This document shows positions 1 to 9,500 of a stretch of 31,526 bases of DNA, piece after piece (the first letter of the stretch is position 1; each line of letters opens with the position of its first letter). Origin of the DNA: Saccoglossus kowalevskii (taxonomy: Eukaryota; Hemichordata; Enteropneusta; Harrimaniidae); assembly GCF_000003605.2 (NCBI RefSeq), contig NW_003141322.1, positions 1 to 31,526 on the forward strand. The letters are read 5' to 3'. The position numbers and the translations under genes are program-made. The notes below the pieces were generated by a model. That model saw only the letters and a list, made by a program, of their open reading frames with translations, was not told where the DNA came from and did no database searches.

Positions 1-415
1 GCAGCTGAGCTATCTCAGCCGACAGGCTGCTTGTCTAATTTTGGTGAATATTTTTGTCATTTTTGGTAAAAAGTGATATTTTCAACTTCTTGTTAAAAAC
101 CAAAAGTCCAATTGCTTTGATATTACATATATAGATACTACATATGGACCACTCTCAAATTTGTTCATTTCATGATATCTTCAATTCTCTAATTTTGATG
201 AATATTTTTGTCATTTTTGGTAAAAAGTGATATTTTCTTGTTAAAATCCACAATCATTTATGGTCAAAAATGATATTTTTGAATTCTTGTTGAAAACAGC
301 AAGTCCCATTGCATTGATACTATGCATATTGTTCATTTTCTAATGATATCTTCTGTTCTTTAATCGAAATGTGCATTGCTGACAGCGGAGCTATCTCAGC
401 CGGGAGGCTGCTTGT
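1..415 (+). repeat. Core-and-monomer dispersed repeat, left copy
   Basis: A 34-nt core occurs at 1-34 and again at 382-415. Each contains a small stem-loop (CAGCC, four-base loop, GGCTG). Between them lie about two ~150-bp AT-rich monomers that share the phrase TTTTTGTCATTTTTGGTAAAAA and a phrase near CTTCTTGTTAAAAACC. The same unit recurs in reverse orientation at 31107-31526 with roughly 93% identity by eye. Short capped ends, a terminal hairpin and central tandem monomers resemble non-autonomous Helitron-like elements (HINE or 'pearl' type). That class assignment is inferred. No protein is encoded. Confidence 0.85.
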
Positions 416-699
416 TTTTTCATGTGAACAGTCTTTTTGTGACGTGACGCTTATCACTCTTCCCTGACATCTAAATTGGAGTTACCCTTATATTCAAAAG
501 ATGTACGGTGTATTGTTTGTTTTGTGCAAGTGATGTGGGAAAAAATGACCACGCCCATTTAGTGATTGCAATATGTACGTAATAGAAACCGCACCCCGAA
601 TTTGAGCTGTTGATCCCAATTTTTTATTTGATACATTGTAATATAAACCGCGGTTTATAATAGGATTTTAACGGTATTACAGATTGCCCATTGGCGTCT
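416..699. other. Spacer between repeat blocks
   Basis: No coding signal is visible. The stretch may be the divergent 5' part of the next repeat copy, because core 415 is followed by unique sequence before monomers resume near 716. It contains an 18-bp perfect palindrome at 642-659 (TATAAACCG joined to CGGTTTATA). Confidence 0.5.
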
Positions 700-1313
700 G
701 TCGTCAACTTTACATTTTCGACTTCTTCTTAAAAACCACAAACTGTATAGCTGTGAAACTTTCTAGGAAGGTACCTTGGGTGGTTCTCTCTCAGATTTGT
801 TCATTTCGTGTGGATATGTTCTATTGTCTTATTTATAGCCAATATTTTTGTCATTTTTGGTAAAAAAATTATTTTTTCGACTTCTCTTTGAAAACTGCTA
901 GTATGATTGTTTTGATATTGTATATGTAGGTACATCAGGTGAACCTCTGTCAGATTTGTTGATTTTGTAATATCTTTAATTTTGATGAATATTTTTGTCA
1001 TTTTTGGTAAAAAGTGATATTTTTGACTTCTTGTTAAAAACCGCAAGTCTAATTGCTTTGATAGTATATATACTAAATAGGTACTACAGGTAGACCTCTC
1101 TCAGATTTGTCCATTTTGTGATGATTTTGTTCTTCAATTATCTAATTTTGATGAATATTTTTGATAAAAAGTAATATTTTCGAACTTTTGTTGAAAACAA
1201 GTCCCATTGTTTTAATACTATACATAATGTTCATTTTCTGATGATATCATCAGTTCTTTAATTGAAATGTGCATTGATAACAGCAGAGCTACCTCGGCCG
1301 ACAGGCTGCTTGT
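700..1313 (+). repeat. Core-and-monomer repeat, second left copy
   Basis: Further monomers of the same family start near 717, 877, 1024 and 1172, spaced about 147-160 bp. The block closes with a third 34-nt core at 1280-1313. The 3' terminal phrase before the core (GTTCATTTTCTGATGATATC and following) matches the end of the first copy. This copy lacks the normal left end seen at position 1, so it is truncated or rearranged. Open frames here are only repeat translation. Confidence 0.8.
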
Positions 1314-1611
1314 TTAATTTAAAAATTCTTATTTCTGTTTATATCAGTCAGTGAGTATCGAATTGATCTGATAAATTATGTCCCGGCATAATTTGCTTAA
1401 CTCCTATATTCATTGATTCCTTCTTACACTGATCTACATCTTTTAGCCATGATAGGAGCACTTCTAGATTCTTCAGTTTCTTACAAAAAATTGTAGTGTC
1501 ATGCCAAAATAGCAAGAAATACAAAAATAAAATAGTATCAAAATAATAAAATCTCAACACAAGACCAAATTTGAATCAAATCATCCATTAATATACTATT
1601 ATGTATTTCAG
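1314..1611. other. Intron-like DNA before the first STAG exon
   Basis: AT-rich sequence with no recognisable exon. It ends in a good acceptor (TATGTATTTCAG, ending at 1611). It is probably intronic, because the first recognised exon is an internal piece of a much longer protein family. Confidence 0.4.
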
Positions 1612-2629
1612 AGTGGTGAACCAGATGAAGATGACATTTATGCATTATCATCAAGTATTAAAAGAATTAATGCTTTTTATAAGTAAGTATCCATTGTAGG
1701 TTTGCTATCAGATTTCTTAACTCCATAATGAGCGGGGGGGGGGGGGTTTACAATATTATTAATTTTGTTTAAATTTGGTACAGAGATTTGACACAATTTG
1801 CTTTTCTCTTCAGCTGTTTTGGGAGTTTGATGAAATTGAACTAACTAGCAGTTTGTTTTATAAACTTCCATGTACTGAGTTTTTAAAATCTTTGCATATT
1901 AATTACCAAATTTTCATAATATTTCTCCAGAGACTTGCCTTCACATCCATACATGGTAATGATCAAACCTTTTCAGGCAGAGATACTTTGGTTGACGTAC
2001 GAGAGACTGTTGTGTTATAATGAGTCCACATGTGTATGCTCTTAAGTGGCTGCAATGTATTTCTTTTGGTCTGCCCAAGCTGGACTTGTTTAGTTATTTT
2101 GACTGGGTACTGTATAACAAGAAGTTGATTCAGTACTCAAGATAAGAAATCAATTTGTTACTCAGTACAAAAAGTCGATTTGTGTTATATAAGCTACTGA
2201 TAATACTTAGATCTGTTTAGTCAGTAAAAGTCAGTGAGTTGCTCTTAGTAAGTAAGTTCTTTCCATGCAAAGTGCCTTCAACCCCCCTTCAGCTCGCATC
2301 TATTTTAAACACCTGCATGGTTATTAGCAACACGAGTCATCTTACATGTCATACACCCAAAATGCTCAACACTTCAAAAGTGAAATATTACAAAATATAA
2401 CAAAAGGTAATCATTTGTTCCTTAAGAGCAAGATGGTTATAATTTCGCTATGATTACTTTCAGTTATCATGACTTAACTGGATGGAATCTCTATGATACG
2501 TTATTTTCTCTGGTGAAGCAAGGCAATGAACGTGATATTGCAGAAGAAATACTTTGTAAAGCAATTAATTGTATACAGTGTGCTTTGATGTGGTGTGTGA
2601 AAAGGTTGGACGAAAGCAGCCCTGATAAG
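1612..2629 (+). CDS. STAG/SA (Scc3-type) cohesin subunit, two internal exons, partial
   Basis: STAG/SA proteins are HEAT-repeat subunits of the nuclear cohesin ring. Exon 1612-1682 follows TTTCAG and ends before GTAAGT. Exon 2464-2629 follows TTTCAG and ends before GTACAC. Joining them at phase 2 forms an Asn codon and gives 79 codons without a stop. The product reads SGEPDEDDIYALSSSIKR, then FYNYHDLTGWNLYDTL, then LMWCVKRLDESSPDK. Vertebrate STAG proteins have the same order of motifs in the middle of the protein: DEDDIY, an F.N.HDLT.W stretch, LK.G, E-I, a Cys, LW..VK, D-SP-K. I judge identity at roughly one third, lower than expected for a conserved single-copy STAG. It may be a diverged paralogue, a meiotic form or a decaying duplicate. 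Upstream exons lie outside the window and the expected following exons were not found. Retained introns exclude a processed pseudogene. Confidence 0.72.
1734..1746 (+). repeat. Poly-G run (13 G) in STAG intron
   Basis: An uninterrupted homopolymer about 50 bp after the donor of the first STAG exon. Its length is liable to sequencing error. Confidence 0.9.
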
Positions 2630-3283
2630 GTACACTAATTACTGATGCATCATATTGCTTAAGCTCAATGTCTGGCTGCTCTATTTCATTATAAAGTGTA
2701 AATTCTTTTTGACAATGTGAAGTGTAGTGTTTAGAAGAGATGCATGATGGGATATAAATGATGTAGAAGAATCTGCTAATCATGGCTAATTTAGTGAGTC
2801 AATAGCATGTGTAGGTCCCAAAAAATATGGTGCCAGACAGACAGTTTGAAAGTGACCTCTGGTTCTAGAATGAAAATCCATACTTTTAAATTTGATGTAA
2901 ATTTGAGACTGACATTCAAAAAAAGATACATCTCTGATCATTTCATATTCGTAAGAAAAAAAAAAACTTCTTGACATCGAATGTTGAAACAAAATTGATG
3001 GTTTATGGACATCGTATTATGATGGTGGTGTGTTGTACCCTGTTAGTCAATACCCCCCCCCCCAACCTGGTTTAGTGTTCATTTCAATGTTCATTGCATG
3101 TTCTGATATGGCAATTGTTTTGATCGTTCTGAATTTTGGTTACTTTGTGATCATATGGATAGGGCCTGTTAATATAAAAATGAATAAAACCCAACCTTGT
3201 TTTATCATTTGATTTTATTTACTGGATATCTAAGCTACTAAACTGCTATAGTGCTTTAATTTGCTAGAAGGGACACTGTAATT
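2630..3283. other. Non-coding stretch after STAG exon 2
   Basis: No exon with conserved sequence is seen. It contains an 11-C run at 3053-3063. Short open frames here lack motifs and splice support. Confidence 0.5.
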
Positions 3284-3318
3284 AGTCCCCGTTCGGACGC
3301 AGTCCGAAAACGGGGACT
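3284..3318. other. 35-nt near-perfect hairpin at repeat head
   Basis: AGTCCCCGTT (3284-3293) pairs with AACGGGGACT (3309-3318). The inner arms CGGAC (3294-3298) and GTCCG (3302-3306) pair around a GCA loop, leaving only two bulged A residues. It is probably a structural end of the repeat element. It could also form in RNA from either strand. Confidence 0.85.
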
Positions 3319-3990
3319 TATGTTTTGCCCTGTGTGCGTCTGTCCGTCCGTGCGTCCGTGATCACCTGTATCTCGAACATGCATGGACCGATTAAGTTCA
3401 AACTTCACTCATACATCACACATTATATGGGACATATGCACATGCATTTTTTTCATGATCCGATTAACGATAGCCGAATAGCGGCCATTTTAAGGCCGAA
3501 AATGCATCAAAATCGCACATTTTCACCATTCCGGACCCGGATCTCAGTTATGCATGAACGGATTTTGTTCAAATTTGGTACATACATTAAACATAATAGG
3601 ACCTTGATGCACGTCATTTTTTTTTTTGGATCGGGTTCGAAATGGCTGACTGGCGGCCATTTTGTTTTAAAGAATTCAGTTCTGGATCCGTATCCAAGAC
3701 ATGCTTGGATTGATCGAGTTCAAACTTCACACACACAAGGTACATCATGTCACAAATAGATATGTGCATTTGTTTCATGATCTGCTTAACAATAGTGGAA
3801 TGATGGCCATTTTAAGGCCGAAAATGCATCAAAATCACGTATTTTCACAATTCCAGAACCGGATCTCAGTCATGCATGGATGGATTTTGTTCAGATTTAG
3901 CACAATGTGTTGTACATATGCAGGTGCATTTCGGTCATGATCTGCTTTGACTGTATATGTCACTCAAATATGAACGGAACGGGGACGTGT
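3284..3990 (+). repeat. Dispersed repeat with internal ~320-bp tandem duplication
   Basis: The element starts with a strong hairpin (3284-3318). It then runs through two diverged direct copies, one from about 3370 to 3590 and one from about 3700 to 3910. Shared phrases include GCCATTTTAAGGCCGAAAAT, ATGCATCAAAATC and CCGGATCTCAGT.ATGCATG. A GTCCGTCCGTGCGTCCG microrepeat follows the hairpin. Near the end, AACGGGGACGTGTCATTGAC echoes the hairpin arm (AACGGGGAC). The base composition is far more GC- and CpG-rich than the surroundings. The 144-codon open frame at 3325-3759 crosses the repeat and has no domain, so I do not call it a gene. Confidence 0.75.
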
Positions 3991-4460
3991 CATTGACAAT
4001 GACTTGTTATGTTAATATTGTGGCTCGAATGGTTCGACTTTAGATCGTTATTTTGCATAGTTATTCTGGGAGTGACGATTTTGTTTCCACCGGTTCGACC
4101 GAACATCAGTGTCTTTTTTCCAGTCGCATGCCCTGGAGACGGGTGATGTTTTGTTGACGATCGGGCCAAAATCGTCTACGGTATTGAAGCCGTACCTGTA
4201 AATATTCATCAAATTGTATCAACATTTTGTACATTATACAATAACTCTTTATTAAAGTAATTGAGCTGATTTGGACTGGAATAAAATATTTTTTATTTGG
4301 AACACATCATCGCAATTGATCAGGAAATATTTTTTGGCTCCAATTTTCTGCGTCGATGCCGTGGGCCGGTGACCGTTATACAATTTAAAATTAGTTTGCA
4401 TTGTTTACTATAGCTGTTTACAGTGTTCTAATCATTACGATTGTTTTGCTTCCATTCTAG

Positions 4461-4640
4461 ATAATTATGCTCAGTGATGTCAAATTGAAGCGATGACTGA
4501 ATGAACGAACCTTGGCTGGCGAAGATGTATTTGGAGGTGTACACATTTGTTGGAAGTGAAAAAAATATTCAATGTAATGACAAAAATTGCAAAATGCTGT
4601 GGAATTTCTTTTGTAAATAAAAATATACTAGCAATTTTCT
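4461..4640 (+). other. Possible terminal exon with stop and 3' UTR
   Basis: A strong acceptor (GTTTTGCTTCCATTCTAG, ending at 4460) precedes a short open frame, IIMLSDVKLKR, with TGA at 4494-4496. AATAAA follows at 4616-4621. STAG exon 2 ends in phase 0, so this exon could be joined in frame and would give a C-terminally truncated STAG product. The residues show no STAG similarity. This is inference from splice and polyadenylation signals only. Confidence 0.3.
4616..4621 (+). terminator. Poly(A) signal AATAAA
   Basis: A canonical hexamer about 120 bp after the stop of the candidate terminal exon at 4461. It lies on the same strand as the STAG exons and faces the 3' end of the astacin gene. 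Confidence 0.35.
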
Positions 4641-4916
4641 ATTAATGGTTTATTCAAGTGGGCAAAATATAATGTACAGAAAGATTGCCCGTATACACTG
4701 AAAAGTAAGCAACCGACAGCCTGTATAAAAGGGGGGGGCTGTGATTGGCTGTTACTTACGCGAGATTTGAACGGGACTTACATAGGCGTCGGATCAGATG
4801 TAGGTAGGGCGGAATTTAAAAAAAATCACCAAATCAAAATCAAAGTGCATTAATAATAAAAGTAATAAAAAATAAAATTAAAATAAGTTTATAGCCAAAA
4901 TAATTAAAGCCGATGG

Positions 4917-5298
4917 TTGTTGAGTCCCCTGAACAGTGTAACGAGATTTAACCCGTTTTAGTTCGAATAAAGGTAATGCAAGTCGATCGATAGTTTCTAC
5001 CGATGTCATGCTTGAGTTGTGTGAAGCGGATCGAAATATAATTTGGAAAATCGTGTTATTTTCGGGAAGTTTCGATGTCATGGTGTCAACGCTTTCCTAC
5101 CTTGTGTTATTATATGAGTAGTAGGGGAATTTACCGGCGACTGACTAACTATGCCGATCCCACTTTAGGTCATTTTTTATTATCCAGGAAACGTTCCGAG
5201 CGCCTGTGGCGCACACAAAGCCCATAGAAATACGTGGTACAGTGGTGCGCGTCTTTGCAACGTAGAACGTCTGTGACGTAGCTCTGTCCCGAGGATAG
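4917..5298 (+). repeat. Dispersed GC-richer repeat, copy A
   Basis: Two blocks match the minus strand of 16667-16900 in the same order. Block 1 is 4917-4952 (phrase CTGAACAGTGTAACGAGATT). Block 2 is about 5200-5298, with phrases CCCATAGAAATACGTGGTAC, AGTGGTGCGCGTCTT and TGTGACGTAGCTCTG. Block 2 is about 80% identical over ~100 bp by eye. The gap between blocks is about 247 bp here and 92 bp in copy B. It contains a CRE-like TGACGTA. The small minus-strand open frame at 4878-5081 overlaps the repeat and I do not treat it as a gene. Confidence 0.75.
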
Positions 5299-6195
5299 GG
5301 GGCTCGGGGTTATCTTCAATTGCCAATAAACGTTCAACTTTTAAATTGTACAAAACCATTCATTTATTTGCTTATAATCCAAAGTACATTACGATGACGT
5401 AGTTTAATTATTTAAAGACAAGCACGAATATTTACACTTATTTATTTATCTTTATCAACGTTACATAATAGTTATACACTGTCAATCTGTCTTGTGTTTC
5501 CATTGTAATTATAATTCGGTAGATAAGTAGATTTGCCGCGAGGGTAGGCTTAACTGAGGGCATGTAATGTTAATAAAAAAATAATTTAAATTTGGAGCCC
5601 ACATACAATGGCATCACTCACAACAAGTGTTTATATATATACAAGCATATATATATATATTGGAAAATGTACGGTTTGGGTACAATTTTCTCTATATAGT
5701 ATAAAGAACATTTCCTAATGCACTCTACCAGGATTGATTGTAAATGAAACAATGTGTTAGTGTGCATGTTGTTTAATATCGCCCTATTGTCATTTCATTA
5801 TTTATTGTTCATAGTACATTATATGTGTAAGAAAACACAATATATAAATATGTGTGTGAAATATGATTATTTCGAATGGCTTATTAAATTTTTCGCGAGA
5901 AATGGATTTATGTTAAATGCTGTATGTATTTCGATATCTCTGTTTCCTGTGTACAATTCGTTACTTTTTACAGGCGACCAACACGGAGAATTACTTTACT
6001 AGAAACTAACCATCTTTTATACACAATCTACTATGTTTTGACAAGCTGTAAATCTTCAGTGCAGAGTTAAGAAGACCACAACAAAGATAATATAAACTAA
6101 GTACAACTGCAAACATATCTTGATATGGAAACACAATTGTGAATGACGTCACGACATTATTACATGACGATAAAGTAAAATAAAAATTACAATTT
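5299..6195. other. Convergent intergenic DNA
   Basis: AT-rich DNA between the STAG-side transcripts and the astacin 3' end. It contains a TA microsatellite at about 5631-5661. No gene is supported; the open frames at 5754-6002 and 6006-6206 have no motifs. Confidence 0.5.
5631..5661. repeat. Interrupted (TA)n microsatellite
   Basis: Two TA runs (TATATATATA and a longer run) are separated by CAAGCA. Confidence 0.85.
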
Positions 6196-6313
6196 TTAAT
6201 CAGCATATCAATTTCACATCAATACTAGACGAACATATTGTTTATATAAATCTATTCGTGGCGAATGAAGCAGGTTGTGATATTCATTTAAATCACAATT
6301 ATTGTATTTTAAT
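6195..6313 (-). terminator. Candidate ATTAAA poly(A) signals of the astacin gene
   Basis: No AATAAA is found close downstream of the astacin stop codon. The common variant ATTAAA occurs on the minus strand at 6308-6313 and 6195-6200, which would give 3' UTRs of roughly 250 to 370 bases. Which one is used cannot be told. Confidence 0.3.
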
Positions 6314-6563
6314 AAGCACGTAGACGATATATCGCCGTGTCAGCAGACAATACTACTCGATAGGTACGTATCTATGAAAACTGAACAGAAATCACACTCA
6401 CCATACCACCCACTAATGATCGGTGATGAGACACGTAAAATATAAACACAATAAAATAATCAAGATCACCGGTTAAACAGTTTCTGAGAAGCATGTAAGA
6501 TGAAATGTGGTTATTGCCGTATGATATCAAGGTAATGGAGTGTATAACAGCGAAGTCGTAATC

Positions 6564-9500
6564 CTATGTGGTTGGAATGAAGTGGTAAGTTGCAGAGAAT
6601 CCCGGCATTCCAACGCTGTAGTCGGAAGTAAAATTTAGAAAGATGGAGTTGTGACTGGATTCCAACGTCACGCCGTACAAGTCGGTACCACAGGCGCTGA
6701 AAAATGCAAAACATCAGCATAGTTTGAAGATGGCAACGTGACATGTCGTAATAATGTCGAGAGAATGATCATCAAGAACTTTCCAATATTTTATGTTTGT
6801 ATCTAAATCAGCACTCACTGCACATTGCCTTACCTTCGCGGATAGCCATCATAATAAGGCTCGTCATAACGTATTTCTAAACGATCAAACTCACAAGGTT
6901 CGGAAAACTCCAGTAAGAAATCGTCGAATGTAATGGAAACTCTGTAATCATCTGGTGCCTGCAAGAAGTAAAGATAGAAAGAAAGAAACAATTACCAAAT
7001 CCCATGTTATAGTGAACGTGAAGACGATTTCCACTCAAATATTACCACAGAGGGCGCAAACCACGAAACACGCTGCAGTCACCTTGGGACCATGTACGAT
7101 GAAACACACACGATCGTTTCCGCATACATGATCTGGTGAAACATGTATGGTGGCTGCGAATTTTGATCTCGAAGTGATATATTTTGCAAGAAAGTTTTGG
7201 AATTCTTAGCGATTGCGTAATCCAAGAAGGTTTTGGATAACAGAGACGCAGGCGGTCGACCACATCATCGATATAAAACTTATACGCAAATAGCCGCCGA
7301 AATCTCGAAGACAGCCCCTCATTTAGGTTTCCATTTTGTCCATCAAGTAAACCGTTTCTGTGATCTATGTAACAATAGTATGAAACAGTGTACGCAATGG
7401 CGACAGAGTCTGAGAATGGAGAATGGAGAACGGTGTTTGAAAGACAAAAACACGTTTCGTAGTTTTCTCGCTCGCAACGAGAACGCAGCGGCCACATGCC
7501 CCTAAGGTCTATTTTTCATGTCATTCTCAGTTGCAGTGTGACAAATTTTTGTATACATACTTGTATAAACCAGCTACATTGTACATTATCGTCGTAATCG
7601 TCGGGATAATTCGGTGATGTAATGGTACCTGATGAACTCGTCAACTTCTCTCCACAATCTGCAAAGTGGAATGACATATCCAACCTAAGATCTTTAGACA
7701 AAAGTCGTATAGGGAAATTTAAAGTCCAAGAACACACAAAAAAGAACTGACAACGATTGACAAAATAATCCACAAGCACACTACACTGCATAGTCAAGTC
7801 AGTCAGAGAAATGTATCATGGACCGTGACTCCGCATGGCTCCATGGTATATAGGAAGTGATGTCAAAAGAGTACATCCTGCTTCATATGTGACACCCGCT
7901 ATATATCTCTGAGTCATAATCAAATTGTTTGTTTTGTTTTTTGAAACGCGAGGACTACACCAGCCAAGTGACATTGGTGTCATCTGAGATCCAAATAGGT
8001 TCAGCGATTTATTGTTAATGCGCATTCGCTTTGTGTTAATAATAAAAACTCAAATGTCCTGAAGCAACATGTATTTCATCAAACGATGTTGAAAATAAAA
8101 CAAACAAAGACATATTTTAATTGACACTAAATCGTCATCTGGCTTGTACCGGGGTCACGTGTGTACATCAACATGCATTACAGGAGTAAATTAATAAGAA
8201 TTAACACACAGTTCAACGAGTGTGAAGACAGAGTACGATTGACGTGCGATTGATACTTCCGTTGAAATACCTATAATTCACGCAAATGTTGATATATAGC
8301 AATCTTAGCCAATGCAACAATATTTTTGCGCGGAAAAATGGGGATCAACTTAGTATTTTATAAGAAAATCAAGATTATAAATACTTTTATAGTGCGCACA
8401 ACAGTTCATTGACACGTCTGCGCATGCGGGAGAAGGTCAAAGGGCAATGAATATAAATAAATAAACAATATCTTCAACGTCCTTGTTTCAGAGATTTCAT
8501 TTGTATTTTAACACTGTGTAGTGATAATTTGAGACTATATATTTTACATGTTCTTTTAAACATATTTCTGCGATTCTCGTGCGTTTCTATAGCCATGATT
8601 TTCTAAAAATAAAAATAGGTTGATCTCTATTTTTCCCACATAAAAATATTAAAACATTGGCTCAAATTGCTATATATAATATCTGTGTAAATTATAGATA
8701 TTTCAATGGGAGTATCAATCTTACGTGAATCGAACAGTACGTTGTCTTGCACACTCGTTACTGTACATAATTTGTACGACACAAACAACTTGAAAGTTAT
8801 ACGATCAGTTCACCGATGTCATAGGTGGGTGTTTGTGTGCTTCGTTTAGCATTCAGTGATATTCTGCATATATCGCCATCACAATGCGCGTAGTCGAATA
8901 TTCATTTATATATCATATATGTTATTGTATTATTTCAAATTTCTAACCTGATCGGGAGACCACGTCGTTACATGTAACACCACTAAAACCATTTGGACAT
9001 ACACACTGACAGTGACGATCCATGTAACCCCCGTACAAACATTCCAATCTATTGGTGCAGTTGTCTATAAACAAATAGAAATAAATAAATCTATAATCGC
9101 ATATTATGATTTAGAGACGACGGTGAACTGTAAACACAATGTAATTGTCTTCATATTTCATAAAAGGGAGCCAGTGAGACACAGAATGTTGGATGGGGTA
9201 ATATCTATCATTACACGTTAGATTTTTTTTCTCCCAGAATGCATCGTATGTTCGGTACAAATATCAAAATATAAATCTTGAAATAGACTCAGATTCCCTT
9301 AAGTGATTTTCAGTGTTCTGAAACCTTGACTTGATGTTTAAACAACATATATGGAACGTGTCTCTCCTTGGCTTACATATGTCTTGTTCTTAATTGATAA
9401 GGTTGTTAATGCTTTGTGAGAAATAAGGTCAAGTAATTCAAATCACTCAGTCAATAACAAGAAACGGCGACAGAAATTTCGTTTCTGTTAACAAATCTGC

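Noticed and set aside
3325-3759. 144-codon open frame on the plus strand
   Set aside because: It crosses both halves of a dispersed tandem-duplicated repeat, is rich in His/Met from ATGCAT-type phrases, and has no domain.
4020-4105. Two GGTTCGA B-box-like sites near a TGGCTCGAATGG A-box-like site
   Set aside because: No cloverleaf can be folded and no acceptor stem closes.
4124-4198. Exon-like stretch after TCTTTTTTCCAG, reading SHALETGDVLLTIGPK
   Set aside because: No similarity to STAG or another family; it stops at once if unspliced and joins to a stop codon if spliced to 4461.
7042-7497. 151-codon minus-strand frame
   Set aside because: It lies in the intron between the two CUB exons (7561 and 6958) and has no domain.
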